A DNA stretch of 23,861 nt from Clostridiales bacterium (lineage in GTDB: Bacteria > Bacillota > Clostridia > Oscillospirales > Acutalibacteraceae), in NCBI GenBank assembly GCA_019422525.1, contig JAHZDE010000021.1, positions 1 to 23,861 on the forward strand, written 5' to 3'. Below the pieces are notes generated by a model. The model had not been told where the DNA came from. It was given only the letters and a program-made list of their open reading frames with translations, and searched no databases. The position numbers and the translations under genes were made by a program. Shown here piece by piece: positions 6,742 to 14,453 of the stretch (positions are counted from its first letter, which is position 1; each line of letters opens with the position of its first letter).

Positions 6742-8167
6742 GTTTTACCGGTATCCTAATTGGGGAGTGACTGCATTGGTAATGGCAATTGCCCTGTGTA
6801 TCGTGCTGCAGATCAGGGCGATTTCTTACAGTATCTGCCGCCTGCGGACCGGCTGGGTGCGCAGAGTGGAAAATGGAATGGAGTGTGTTATCCTAGCAGT
6901 ATTGTTACTGTTTGCTGCGCTTCTGGCACAAGTGCAATATGGGCTGTTCTGTGGCTTTTTGATACCCAGCTCTTACGATTTTGCACGGCAGGCAGTATTT
7001 TTACTGGCAGCAGTATTGGGAACCACCGCAGCTGTGGGAACGGAGCTTAGCTGGCCATTTTTTGCCGTCGGTGCAGCGGCAGTTCTGCTTCCTTTAGCGG
7101 AGAAGATCACAGGGGCTGCATATCCATTCTTTTTTCTGACAAGTATGTTGTTCTTCCTGATTCGCAGTATACACATTTGCTTGCTGCGCCGGCGCGAGCT
7201 CTACACCCAGATTTCCTCTATATCTGTGAAAGAGGCTATTGATACTTTACATACCGGGCTGCTGTTTTTTCGACCAGAGGGGGATATTCTGTTATGCAAC
7301 CGCCAGATGGATGGATTGGCTCGCCAGGTGATGGGATATTCTCTGCAAAACGGAAGGGTTTTTCAGAAGCTTTTGGAAGATGGCCCCTTGTGTAAAGACT
7401 GCATAAGGGAGATTTTGGGAAATCAGCAGGTATTTCGTCTTCCTGATCGCTCTGTTTGGAGTTTTTCTGTTCATGAAATCTCCATGGGATGTCGGACAAC
7501 GGTTTTGTTAATTGCCAATGATGTTACGCAATGGTGGGATGCAGTGCTTCTCCTTGCCCAGCAAAACGAGGCGCTGGAACAGCGCGGACAGGAACTTCGC
7601 AGCACCATCGAGAATCTTCAGACAATTTGTGAAGCGGAGGAGATTGCTCGAAGCAAGGGCAGGGTTCATGACCTTTTAGGGCAGCGCATCAGCCTGCTGC
7701 TTCGGGCACTTCGAGACAACCAGCAGCCAAATGAAACCCTTTTAATGGAGTTTGCCCACAATCTTGCAACAGCGCTCCGTGAGGATCAGACGCCGGATCC
7801 AGCTCAACGTCTGAATCTTCTGAAGGAAATTTTTCAGGGTATGAAAGTATATGTGGAAATTCGGGGAGCACTGCCGGAGGATCAGGCAGTGGCAGACAGC
7901 TTTGCGGAGGTTGCGTCAGAGTGTGTCACCAATGCTGTTCGCCACGGGTATGCCACTCGTATTCAGTTACACTTCTTTCAGAATGATTGTTGGCGTATGA
8001 CAGTCACGGACAACGGCATTCCCCCGGTCGGGCCAATTCGTGAGGGCGGTGGCATTGGCGGGATGCGCCGGAGGATTCAGCGGCTTGGCGGTACATTGAA
8101 GCTCTATATTGTCCCTAGATTTCGGATAGAACTCTCTGTTCCAAAGGAGGTTGTGAAAAATGATTAA
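6734..8167 (+). CDS. NarL-family sensor histidine kinase
   Basis: This is a 477-residue protein. About five TM helices lie in residues 10-150, then a PAS-like region (about 160-265, with LLFFRPEGDILLCNRQM), then a coiled linker (QNEALEQRGQELRSTIENL). The HisKA_3-type phosphoacceptor is His-312 in VHDLLGQR. The ATPase has the N-box ECVTNAVRHG (Asn-400), G1 VTDNGIPP (Asp-426) and G2 EGGGIGGMRRR. All key residues are present, unlike in the gene upstream. I chose ATG 6734 because GGAGG (6721-6725) is 8 nt away; GTG 6725 and ATG 6728 are less well placed. It overlaps both neighbours by 8 nt, so the three proteins are translationally coupled. It should phosphorylate the response regulator at 8160 in response to signals from the membrane or the 7TM partner. 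Confidence 0.92.
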   Translation: MSEFYRYPNWGVTALVMAIALCIVLQIRAISYSICRLRTGWVRRVENGMECVILAVLLLFAALLAQVQYGLFCGFLIPSSYDFARQAVFLLAAVLGTTAAVGTELSWPFFAVGAAAVLLPLAEKITGAAYPFFFLTSMLFFLIRSIHICLLRRRELYTQISSISVKEAIDTLHTGLLFFRPEGDILLCNRQMDGLARQVMGYSLQNGRVFQKLLEDGPLCKDCIREILGNQQVFRLPDRSVWSFSVHEISMGCRTTVLLIANDVTQWWDAVLLLAQQNEALEQRGQELRSTIENLQTICEAEEIARSKGRVHDLLGQRISLLLRALRDNQQPNETLLMEFAHNLATALREDQTPDPAQRLNLLKEIFQGMKVYVEIRGALPEDQAVADSFAEVASECVTNAVRHGYATRIQLHFFQNDCWRMTVTDNGIPPVGPIREGGGIGGMRRRIQRLGGTLKLYIVPRFRIELSVPKEVVKND

Positions 8168-8777
8168 AGTTCTGATCGTGGAGGATCATGCATCTATGAG
8201 AGAATCGCTGACAACGGCGCTGGTGGCTGCTGGAGATTTTTCCGTGGTAGGAGAAGTTCCCAATGCTGATTATGCCCTTGATTTCTGTAAGCACCTGCAT
8301 CCGGATCTGGTATTGATGGATGTCTGCACCGAGGGCGGCGCTTCTGGATTGAAAGCAGTGGAGGCGATCCGAAAAACATATTCGGAGATTAAAATTATTG
8401 TCATGACTGCCTTTGATGAGATTACTTACATTCCAAGGTCTAAGGCTGCCGGAGCCAATGGATTTATCTATAAGAGCCGAAGCCTGCATGATTTTCTGGA
8501 AGTAGCCCGGAAGGTGATGGAGGGAGGCAGCAGTTTTCCTGAGCCAAAGACGATCCCCATGCCTCAGGGAGAGGCTCCTCTGACTGACCGCGAAATGGAA
8601 ATACTCCGGCTGATGTGCAGGCATATGACAAACAAGGAGATTGCCCGGGAATTGTATATCAGCGAAAATACAGTCAAGTATCACAAGACAAATATGCTTG
8701 GAAAAACCGGATTTTCCAAGGCAATCGATCTGGCCTTTTACATGATTTCCAACGGTTGGATCAATCCGTTATATTAA
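8160..8777 (+). CDS. NarL-family response regulator
   Basis: This is a 205-residue two-domain regulator. The receiver (1-120) has the acidic pair Glu-8/Asp-9, phospho-acceptor Asp-54 (DLVLMDV), the Thr in IIVMTAF and the conserved Lys in GFIYKSRS. The LuxR-type HTH (about 140-200) reads LTDREMEILRLMCRHMTNKE then ISENTVKYHKTNMLGKTG. An AAGGAGG RBS (8144-8150) precedes ATG 8160, which overlaps the kinase stop by 8 nt, so the two are a cognate pair. It is followed by a terminator and then by an operator-bearing promoter at 8847, an obvious candidate target. It acts in the cytoplasm on DNA. The family assignment is secure; the target assignment is inference from position. Confidence 0.95.
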   Translation: MIKVLIVEDHASMRESLTTALVAAGDFSVVGEVPNADYALDFCKHLHPDLVLMDVCTEGGASGLKAVEAIRKTYSEIKIIVMTAFDEITYIPRSKAAGANGFIYKSRSLHDFLEVARKVMEGGSSFPEPKTIPMPQGEAPLTDREMEILRLMCRHMTNKEIARELYISENTVKYHKTNMLGKTGFSKAIDLAFYMISNGWINPLY

Positions 8778-8794
8778 GAAAATAGACATTTCGG

Positions 8795-8823
8795 GTCCAC
8801 TGGCAAAAGCCGGTGGACTTTTT
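8795..8823 (+). terminator. rho-independent terminator after the two-component genes
   Basis: GTCCACTGGC (8795-8804), loop AAAA, GCCGGTGGAC (8809-8818), then TTTTT (8819-8823). The stem has one non-Watson-Crick position. It lies 17 nt after the response regulator stop and separates the sensor cluster from the downstream operon. Confidence 0.88.
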
Positions 8824-8846
8824 AGGTCATAGGAAATTTAAGAAAA

Positions 8847-8892
8847 ACTACCCGCTGCGGGTAGGGCGCAGATTAGAAATAAGCTTTACAAT
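8847..8892 (+). promoter_or_regulatory. activator-type promoter with LuxR/NarL-like operator (copy 2)
   Basis: ACTACCC-GCTGC-GGGTAGG (8847-8865) has the same 7-5-7 form and half-sites as 694-712; its central CTACCCGC-T-GCGGGTAG is a perfect palindrome. The -10 TACAAT (8887-8892) follows after exactly 21 nt, the same spacing as copy 1. The word GAAAT sits at the same offset between operator and -10 in both (723-727 and 8876-8880). No -35 is present (8864-8869 is gggcgc), which fits activator dependence. It would start transcription near 8899 into the long downstream gene set. Confidence 0.68.
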
Positions 8893-8922
8893 AAAAATGT
8901 AATGAAGGAAGGTGCGAGGGAG

Positions 8923-9309
8923 GTGAATGGGCTGAAAACAGTGCTCTTAATCATGCAGCGGGCATCGTTGGCACAGGGGTTGATGGCGAAAATGCGAGAT
9001 GTCCCCGATATCCAGCTGTGCTACGAGCCGGACTATGCCAATGCGGATGCAGCCATTCGTACCCATTTGGCTTCCGGAGCATTGCTGGAAGTTTCCGAGA
9101 ATGATATCTATGGCATCGATTTTTGCTTGGATTTATGTACATGGCTGCGGAAAGTTACACCTCATTGCCGTCTTATGCTGATGTGCTCAGAGAGGCAGAT
9201 AGATGCTGTCAGCAGTGCCATTCAGGCAAAGAGAAAGGGCGAAATTGATGATTTTGTGTTTTATGATGTGTCCTTAGACTATCTGGCTGCCAGCTTGCGA
9301 TCATTATGA
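8923..9309 (+). CDS. receiver-like protein lacking the phosphorylation site
   Basis: This is a protein of about 128 residues that follows the alternating pattern of a response-regulator receiver: an opening KTVLLIMQRASLAQGL strand-helix, GALLEVSEND where the phospho-Asp strand should be, RLMLMCSE, and a final DDFVFYDVSLDYLAASL. The acidic pair, the phospho-Asp and the conserved Lys are absent, so it is a pseudo-receiver that cannot work by the usual chemistry. The start is uncertain. GTG 8923 has GGAAGG upstream. CTG 8932 would suit GGGAGG at 8918-8923 and gives a typical receiver N-terminus. ATG 8902 lacks an RBS and would be almost leaderless if transcription starts near 8899. It is the first gene after the operator at 8847 and may be a binding adaptor or feedback partner (inference). 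Confidence 0.72.
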   Translation: MNGLKTVLLIMQRASLAQGLMAKMRDVPDIQLCYEPDYANADAAIRTHLASGALLEVSENDIYGIDFCLDLCTWLRKVTPHCRLMLMCSERQIDAVSSAIQAKRKGEIDDFVFYDVSLDYLAASLRSL

Positions 9310-9352
9310 CGGAAGATTAAGAACGATAATACGAGGTGAGGTGAATTCAAAC

Positions 9353-10741
9353 ATGAGGCAGAGAAGCTATTGGCGTAGAAAAAAAACAAATAAAAATTTG
9401 ATAAAGGGGTTATTGATTCTACTGCTTACATTATGTCTTACGGCTTGCAGCGATAATACGGGGGATGAGAAAAGTGGGCATTCCACACCAGATGTGTCCA
9501 ACAGCAAAACAGCTTTTAATGAACAACCTACAGTTCCATCTCCCGATAGGCCAGATAGCTCGTTGGGCGGCACTTACTGGACAGCTGTAAAGCACGAGTC
9601 CTATAACGAAGCATTTGACCGTACTGAGGTAAGTCAAATGCCTACGGAAAGGTGGTGGGCAGATCTTTTTCTTAACGAGGATGGTACGGCACAATTTCGC
9701 GAAGTATTGGGAGACAGCTTTCAAGATTATCTGGGAGATGCAACCTGGTGGCTGGGAGTGGATAACACCCTGAGACTGGCAAGTGTGGATGACGGTGGTA
9801 CCAGTGAGATGACTGGCCGCATTGAAGATGAGTGTATCATATTGGAATCTATTTATGGGGATCGGTTCTATTTTGAAAAAGCGGAGCGGCCAGGACCTGG
9901 GGGAGAGTTATGCATCGCAAATCTGCATGGAACATGGAAGATGGCCAAGAATGTGGTGGAAGGCAGGGAATACAGTGCACGAGAAGATGGCATTGCCTCC
10001 ATATTGTTTTTTGAAGCCAGATGGAGCGATGCGATAGGTGGGCATGAGCTGAGAGCGGATTACTATTTTGCGGACTTTTTGGATACGGAAGAGCCGATAT
10101 ACAGACAGGAATTAGAACTTCGGACAGAACTCCTGGATAAACCGTTATTTCATGGGTTTTCCAATGAAATTTGGAGCATTCGGCTGTTTAATGAAAATAC
10201 AGGTGCAGAGCTCTTTCTGGCTTTGGCCGATTCAGATACGCTGTATTTGCAGGAACACTACAAGACAGACGGAGCTTCGGAGATTCGCACTGCGATTTAT
10301 AAGAGGGCCGAATCCATTCTGCCGGATTCAGTGCAAGAGGCATTGTACGACGAACCGGAAGATAGCCTGATTTTCTACTGGTCCAGCCCGCCTGATGACG
10401 TATATACAGGGCTGGAGGCTCTGCCTGTCACAAAACTGGAGCAAGAAGGACTGGACAAGCTGCTGCTGGTGGGATGCTGGTATGAGACGCAGGTCCGATT
10501 TTGTACTGGCGAACCAGTTTGGGCTGACAACGGAAGCCTTCTGGAATGGGTGACAGATGAAATATTGTACGATGAAACAATCAAGATCAATGAACCTAAG
10601 TGGTTTTCTTTGACGATTCCAGAAGGCGTACCGAACATCTGTCTGCACGTAAAACGACCATGGGATGATTTTTGGTATCTTTGGCCGATTGCTGACACAG
10701 ACGTTTACCTGAACGGCGACTGGATATTCCTGACACCATAA
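9353..10741 (+). CDS. large lipoprotein of unknown function with lipocalin-like Trp-rich repeats
   Basis: This is a 462-residue protein. A basic N-terminus (RQRSYWRRKKTNK) precedes a hydrophobic stretch and lipobox LTAC (Cys about 32), then a Ser/Pro-rich low-complexity spacer. The mature part has repeated beta-rich blocks of the form W-x-x-x-L-x-L-N-E-D-G-T-A followed by GDATWWLGVDNTLRL, and a second block beginning LHGTWKMAKN. These resemble lipocalin-like beta-barrel modules found in clostridial lipoproteins. ATG 9353 is chosen over GTG 9341 because AGGTGA (9339-9344) is 8 nt upstream. It should sit on the outer face of the membrane. It lies second in the putative operon, and at least three further genes in the set encode lipoproteins with similar Trp-rich strands. 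The specific function is unknown. Confidence 0.78.
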   Translation: MRQRSYWRRKKTNKNLIKGLLILLLTLCLTACSDNTGDEKSGHSTPDVSNSKTAFNEQPTVPSPDRPDSSLGGTYWTAVKHESYNEAFDRTEVSQMPTERWWADLFLNEDGTAQFREVLGDSFQDYLGDATWWLGVDNTLRLASVDDGGTSEMTGRIEDECIILESIYGDRFYFEKAERPGPGGELCIANLHGTWKMAKNVVEGREYSAREDGIASILFFEARWSDAIGGHELRADYYFADFLDTEEPIYRQELELRTELLDKPLFHGFSNEIWSIRLFNENTGAELFLALADSDTLYLQEHYKTDGASEIRTAIYKRAESILPDSVQEALYDEPEDSLIFYWSSPPDDVYTGLEALPVTKLEQEGLDKLLLVGCWYETQVRFCTGEPVWADNGSLLEWVTDEILYDETIKINEPKWFSLTIPEGVPNICLHVKRPWDDFWYLWPIADTDVYLNGDWIFLTP

Positions 10742-10772
10742 AATTAGTATTAAAAAGAGAGGAGATTACATT

Positions 10773-12104
10773 ATGGGACTGATTAAAGCTGCATTTGGAG
10801 CCGCCGGCGGCATTATGGCTGAGCAGTGGAAGGAATACTTCTACTGTGAAGCGATCCCTGCGGATGTACTGGCAGTAAAAGGGAAAAAGAAGGTTACGGG
10901 TCGTTCCAGCAACACAAAGGGGGATGATAACATCATTACCAACGGCTCTGTCATTGTCGTGGCAGACGGCCAATGTATGCTCATTGTAGAGCAGGGTAAA
11001 GTGGTGGATGTTTGCGCTGAGCCGGGAGAATATACTTACGATATGTCTACAGAACCCAGCATATTCTCAGGTAATTTGGGGGAATCCATCAAGGGCGTGT
11101 TCCAGAATATCGGAAAGCGATTTACCTTCGGCGGCGAAGCCCCCAAGGATCAGCGTGTCTACTATTTTAACACCAAGGAGATTACCGGAAACAAGTATGG
11201 AACCCCAAGCCCCGTTCCCTTCCGGGTGGTAGATCAGCGGGCAGGTATTGACATGGATATTGCTATCCGCTGTTTCGGTGAGTACAGTATCAGCCTGAAA
11301 AACCCTCTGTTGTTCTATACGAATGTCTGCGGCAATATCAGCGAGGATTATAGAACGGAGCAGCTCGCCGGGCAGATGAAGACGGAACTTTTGACAGCTC
11401 TTCAACCTGCTTTCGCTAAGATCTCGGAAATGGGCATCCGATACTCTGCCCTCCCCGGCCATACGCTGGAACTGGCCGAGGCTCTGAACGAACAGCTTTC
11501 ATCCAGATGGCGTGACCTGCGAGGCATGGAGATTGTGTCCTTCGGTGTTTCCAGTGTCAAGGCTAACGAGGAAGATGAGCAGATGATTAAGGATATGCAG
11601 CGTAATGCGGCCTTTATGGATCCTACCCGGGCAGCGGCTCATCTGGTGGGCGCACAGGCCAGCGCCATGCAGTCTGCGGCCAGCAACCCGAACGCAGCTC
11701 CTGCTATGGCTTTTATGGGAATGGGGATGGCCGGACAGATGGGCGGCATGAATGCCCAGAACCTCTATCAAATAGGTGCGCAGCAGCAGGCTCAACCTGC
11801 ATCTTCTGAGGCTCCTGTGTCCGTTGCTTCCGGCGGCTGGATCTGCTCCTGCGGACAAAGAGGTATCATTGGAAAATTCTGCCCGGAGTGCGGCAAGCCC
11901 AAACCTGCTTCGGACGGCTGGATTTGTTCCTGCGGCGCGGTAAACAAGGGAAAATTCTGCCCGGAGTGCGGGGCGAAAAAGCCTGCCGGCGTGCCCCAGT
12001 ACAAATGCGACAAATGTGGCTGGGAACCGGATGATCCCGCCCATCCGCCCAAGTTCTGCCCGGAGTGCGGCGATCCCTTTGATGATGGCGATGTGCAGGG
12101 ATGA
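10773..12104 (+). CDS. SPFH-domain protein with three C-terminal zinc ribbons (YdjI-like)
   Basis: This is a 443-residue protein. Residues about 10-260 match the SPFH/virion-core-like family of B. subtilis YdjI: MGLIKAAFGAAGG at the start, EYFYCEAIPADVLAVKG, IVEQGKVVDVCAEPGEYTY, DQRVYYFNTKEI, and LLTALQPAFAKISEMGIRYS. An Ala/Met/Gly/Gln-rich linker (about 285-350) follows. Then come three zinc ribbons (about 355-378, 382-405 and 410-434), each ending in KFCPECG. Such proteins assemble at the inner face of the membrane and, in B. subtilis, depend on YdjG/YdjH partners and are linked to PspA. Genes for counterparts of those partners occur downstream (20173 and 21326). RBS GAGAGGAG precedes ATG 10773. 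The stop overlaps the next start as ATGA. Identification as SPFH is secure; the membrane-stress role is by homology. Confidence 0.93.
   Translation: MGLIKAAFGAAGGIMAEQWKEYFYCEAIPADVLAVKGKKKVTGRSSNTKGDDNIITNGSVIVVADGQCMLIVEQGKVVDVCAEPGEYTYDMSTEPSIFSGNLGESIKGVFQNIGKRFTFGGEAPKDQRVYYFNTKEITGNKYGTPSPVPFRVVDQRAGIDMDIAIRCFGEYSISLKNPLLFYTNVCGNISEDYRTEQLAGQMKTELLTALQPAFAKISEMGIRYSALPGHTLELAEALNEQLSSRWRDLRGMEIVSFGVSSVKANEEDEQMIKDMQRNAAFMDPTRAAAHLVGAQASAMQSAASNPNAAPAMAFMGMGMAGQMGGMNAQNLYQIGAQQQAQPASSEAPVSVASGGWICSCGQRGIIGKFCPECGKPKPASDGWICSCGAVNKGKFCPECGAKKPAGVPQYKCDKCGWEPDDPAHPPKFCPECGDPFDDGDVQG
11877..12070 (+). repeat. three copies of a 17-bp repeat encoding FCPECG
   Basis: TTCTGCCCGGAGTGCGG occurs at 11877-11893, 11955-11971 and 12054-12070, each encoding the second Cys pair of a zinc ribbon. 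The DNA identity, beyond what the protein motif requires, suggests recent duplication or conversion among the ribbons. Confidence 0.85.
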
Positions 12105-13066
12105 CGCGGGGAAGAAAAGCTGCCGTGTTTTCTGTTGCAGGTCTGTTCCTGCTCCTGGCGGCTGCGGGTTATTGTTTCAGAGGTTATCAGGGAGGTGATT
12201 CACCGATACAGAAGAAATCAACCGTGCCGCCCGGCATATTGTCCGGTGTCACGTACAACTACTCCAGCGGCATGATTGCCAGAGCGGATTTTGCAATCAC
12301 GCTTTCGCCGGAGGCTATTCTGGAAACGAGCTATTATCCGGCTCTTGATTCGGATACGGAGGAGGATGAGGACTGGTATCAGTCATCCACCAAAGAAAAT
12401 GTTCCCATTACCGCAGTGCAGTGGTCGGATGTGGAGGAGATTATTCTGGAGCTCTACCCGCTGATGGAGCCCATCCCGGAAAACCGCCGTGAGGTGAAAC
12501 TGCCGCCGGGAATCGAAGTCATGGATGGCGGGGACTCCACCAGCCTGATCCTGACCTGGAGCACAGAAAACGGAACACAGCATATCCATTATTATCCACC
12601 AAACGACCGCCGTATTCAGACACTAATCGCTCTGTTGGAGGAGCTGGCCGACCCCATCGGGCGTGAGATTCCCCGATATGCCCCGCCGGAACTCAGCGGT
12701 TTCTATATGGGGCAGTCCGGAACCATCTTCTCCAAGGATTATTCGTTCCAATTCGACCAGGGTTCGTCCGCCGTGTACGGAGAGGACGCCCCATATATCC
12801 TCCGGGCCAGATTTACCCCGCCCGGCCAACAACAGGAGATCTGGAGAGACTGGGCCGTGCCGGATGAGGAGTGGGATGCCTTCGCTGCATTTGTGGAGGA
12901 GATCGATCTGGAAGATCAGTTGGACGGCAGAACGGAAAAGCCGGCCTGCACCCTTTATTACTCTGATGGCAAACAGCAACAGAAGAAATTGGATCAGGAA
13001 ACAGCGAAGCAGATCCGGGCTTATCTTACAGAAATGGCACTGCGGTTGCTGGAAGAACAGGAATAG
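12101..13066 (+). CDS. membrane-anchored extracytoplasmic protein of unknown function
   Basis: This is a 321-residue protein. An N-terminal MTRGRK followed by a single hydrophobic helix (about 7-26) gives a signal anchor; the nearby Cys lacks a good lipobox. The rest is soluble, acidic and predicted outside. It has two similar-looking halves, each with aromatic strands and an acidic helix near an EEI or EEL motif (WSDVEEIILELYPL and EEWDAFAAFVEEIDL), and ends in a charged helix. ATG 12101 overlaps the SPFH stop (ATGA), so expression is coupled to it; there is little independent RBS. I do not recognise a family. Coupling suggests it works with the SPFH protein across the membrane (inference). 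Confidence 0.75.
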   Translation: MTRGRKAAVFSVAGLFLLLAAAGYCFRGYQGGDSPIQKKSTVPPGILSGVTYNYSSGMIARADFAITLSPEAILETSYYPALDSDTEEDEDWYQSSTKENVPITAVQWSDVEEIILELYPLMEPIPENRREVKLPPGIEVMDGGDSTSLILTWSTENGTQHIHYYPPNDRRIQTLIALLEELADPIGREIPRYAPPELSGFYMGQSGTIFSKDYSFQFDQGSSAVYGEDAPYILRARFTPPGQQQEIWRDWAVPDEEWDAFAAFVEEIDLEDQLDGRTEKPACTLYYSDGKQQQKKLDQETAKQIRAYLTEMALRLLEEQE

Positions 13067-13109
13067 CGCAAAAACGAACAATAATAACATAACATAGGAG
13101 GATATTTAC

Positions 13110-13511
13110 ATGAAAGGTCAAAAGATTTTGAAAATTACATCCATTCTCATGATTATCGGCGGAATCATTGCTGCCATCGCAGGTGTTATCGCCATTCTTG
13201 GCATCAGCGCTCTGGCGGCATTATCGGGGAGTGCAGAGGGGACGGGGCTGCTCTATGCTAGTTCCATTCTTGTGACGGTGGCTTCTGTGATTCAGTTCAT
13301 TGCAGGCATCAAGGGCATCGGAGCTTGTAACGCTCCTCAGAAAGCAGCTTCCTGCATCAAATGGGGTATTATCATTGCAATCTTAACAATTATCTCTATC
13401 GTCATTGGTATTGTTGGCGGAGGAGAGTTCAGTATCACCAGTTTGGTGCTTAATTTGCTGCTGCCGGGATTGTATGTATATGGTGCGATGCAGATGAAGG
13501 GTGCTGTATAA
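13110..13511 (+). CDS. small multi-TM membrane protein
   Basis: This is a 133-residue, very hydrophobic protein with about four helices: ILKITSILMIIGGIIAAIAG, then LLYASSILVTVASVIQFIAG, then CIKWGIIIAILTIISIVIG, then SITSLVLNLLLPGLYVYGA. A strong AGGAGG RBS (13096-13101) precedes ATG 13110. The glycine-zipper-like first helix and short loops suggest an assembly or scaffold membrane protein rather than a transporter. No specific family is recognised. It ends 25 nt before the next gene and shares its direction, so they are probably co-transcribed. A function in the membrane complex with the SPFH and zinc-ribbon proteins is inference. Confidence 0.8.
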   Translation: MKGQKILKITSILMIIGGIIAAIAGVIAILGISALAALSGSAEGTGLLYASSILVTVASVIQFIAGIKGIGACNAPQKAASCIKWGIIIAILTIISIVIGIVGGGEFSITSLVLNLLLPGLYVYGAMQMKGAV

Positions 13512-13536
13512 GCGGGTTCAGAAAGGATTACAGATA

Positions 13537-14385
13537 ATGGGACTCTTTGGAAAGATATTTGATAAAAAAGAATGTTCGATTTGTGGCGGCGAGATCGGGC
13601 TGCTTAGCAACCGTAAGCTGGAGGATGGAAATCTATGTAAGGAATGCGCTGCAAAGCTTTCTCCCTGGTTTGGTGATCGCCGCCAGAGTACAGTGGAAGA
13701 GATTCAGAAGCAGTTGTCTTACAGGGAAGCCAATCAAGCCAGGGTGTCCTCTTTTCGCACTACGCGTACGCTGGGCGAACGCATGAAAGTGCTTCTGGAT
13801 GAGGATGCAGGTTTGTTTATGGTCACCTCTGCTAGAAATCTGTCGGAGGCCAATCCGGATGTCTTGTCTTTTTCTGATGTGACTGGCTGTAAGCTGGATA
13901 TCGACGAGCGAAAAACTGAGATCGAATATAAGGACGCTGAGGGAAATCGTCAGAGCTTTAATCCCAAACGGTATGCCTATTCCTATGATTTTTATATCGT
14001 AATTAACGTCAACCATCCATATTTTAACGAGATCCGTTTTCAACTGAACAGCGACTCAGTGGACAATGATGCGGAAACGCTGCTGGATGGACCAAACGAT
14101 ATGGAATTACCTCGCGGCAGCCTCCGGGGGAAAACAGTAGGCATGAAAGGCGGTTCTCTTATCTCCAATGCAGAGGATGTGCGTTCCAGTGTGGAATATC
14201 GCCAATATGAGGAAATGGGATTGGAAATTCGGGATGCATTGCTTCAGGTTCGACAGCAGGTACGAGAGAAAGTGGCTGCGTCCGCAGCTCCCAAGACAGC
14301 AGTGACTTGTCCGTACTGCGGGGCGACCACAATACCGGACGCCAGCGGCTGTTGCGAATTTTGCGGTGGCGCTGTCAATGGATAA
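13537..14385 (+). CDS. DUF4428-like zinc-ribbon protein
   Basis: This is a 282-residue cytoplasmic protein. Residues 1-45 hold MGLFGKIFDKKECSICGGEI and a second pair LCKECAAKL, a DUF4428-type N-terminal zinc finger. The middle (about 75-215) includes an FSDVTGCKLDIDE strand and an YSYDFYIVINVNHPYFNEI segment characteristic of this group. The C-terminus carries another zinc ribbon (CPYCGATTIPDASGCCEFCGG). ATG 13537 is chosen over upstream in-frame starts because AAAGGA (13522-13527) is well spaced and the MGLFGK start is typical. DUF4428-type proteins often accompany SPFH and related membrane-stress genes in Firmicutes. The function is unknown; a scaffold or recruitment role fits the domains. 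Confidence 0.84.
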   Translation: MGLFGKIFDKKECSICGGEIGLLSNRKLEDGNLCKECAAKLSPWFGDRRQSTVEEIQKQLSYREANQARVSSFRTTRTLGERMKVLLDEDAGLFMVTSARNLSEANPDVLSFSDVTGCKLDIDERKTEIEYKDAEGNRQSFNPKRYAYSYDFYIVINVNHPYFNEIRFQLNSDSVDNDAETLLDGPNDMELPRGSLRGKTVGMKGGSLISNAEDVRSSVEYRQYEEMGLEIRDALLQVRQQVREKVAASAAPKTAVTCPYCGATTIPDASGCCEFCGGAVNG

Positions 14386-14453
14386 AAGGAATACTCTAAG
14401 AATTGTAAAGAAACGAAAAATTAGAAAGTAATGAAAGCGAAAGGAGTTGCACT

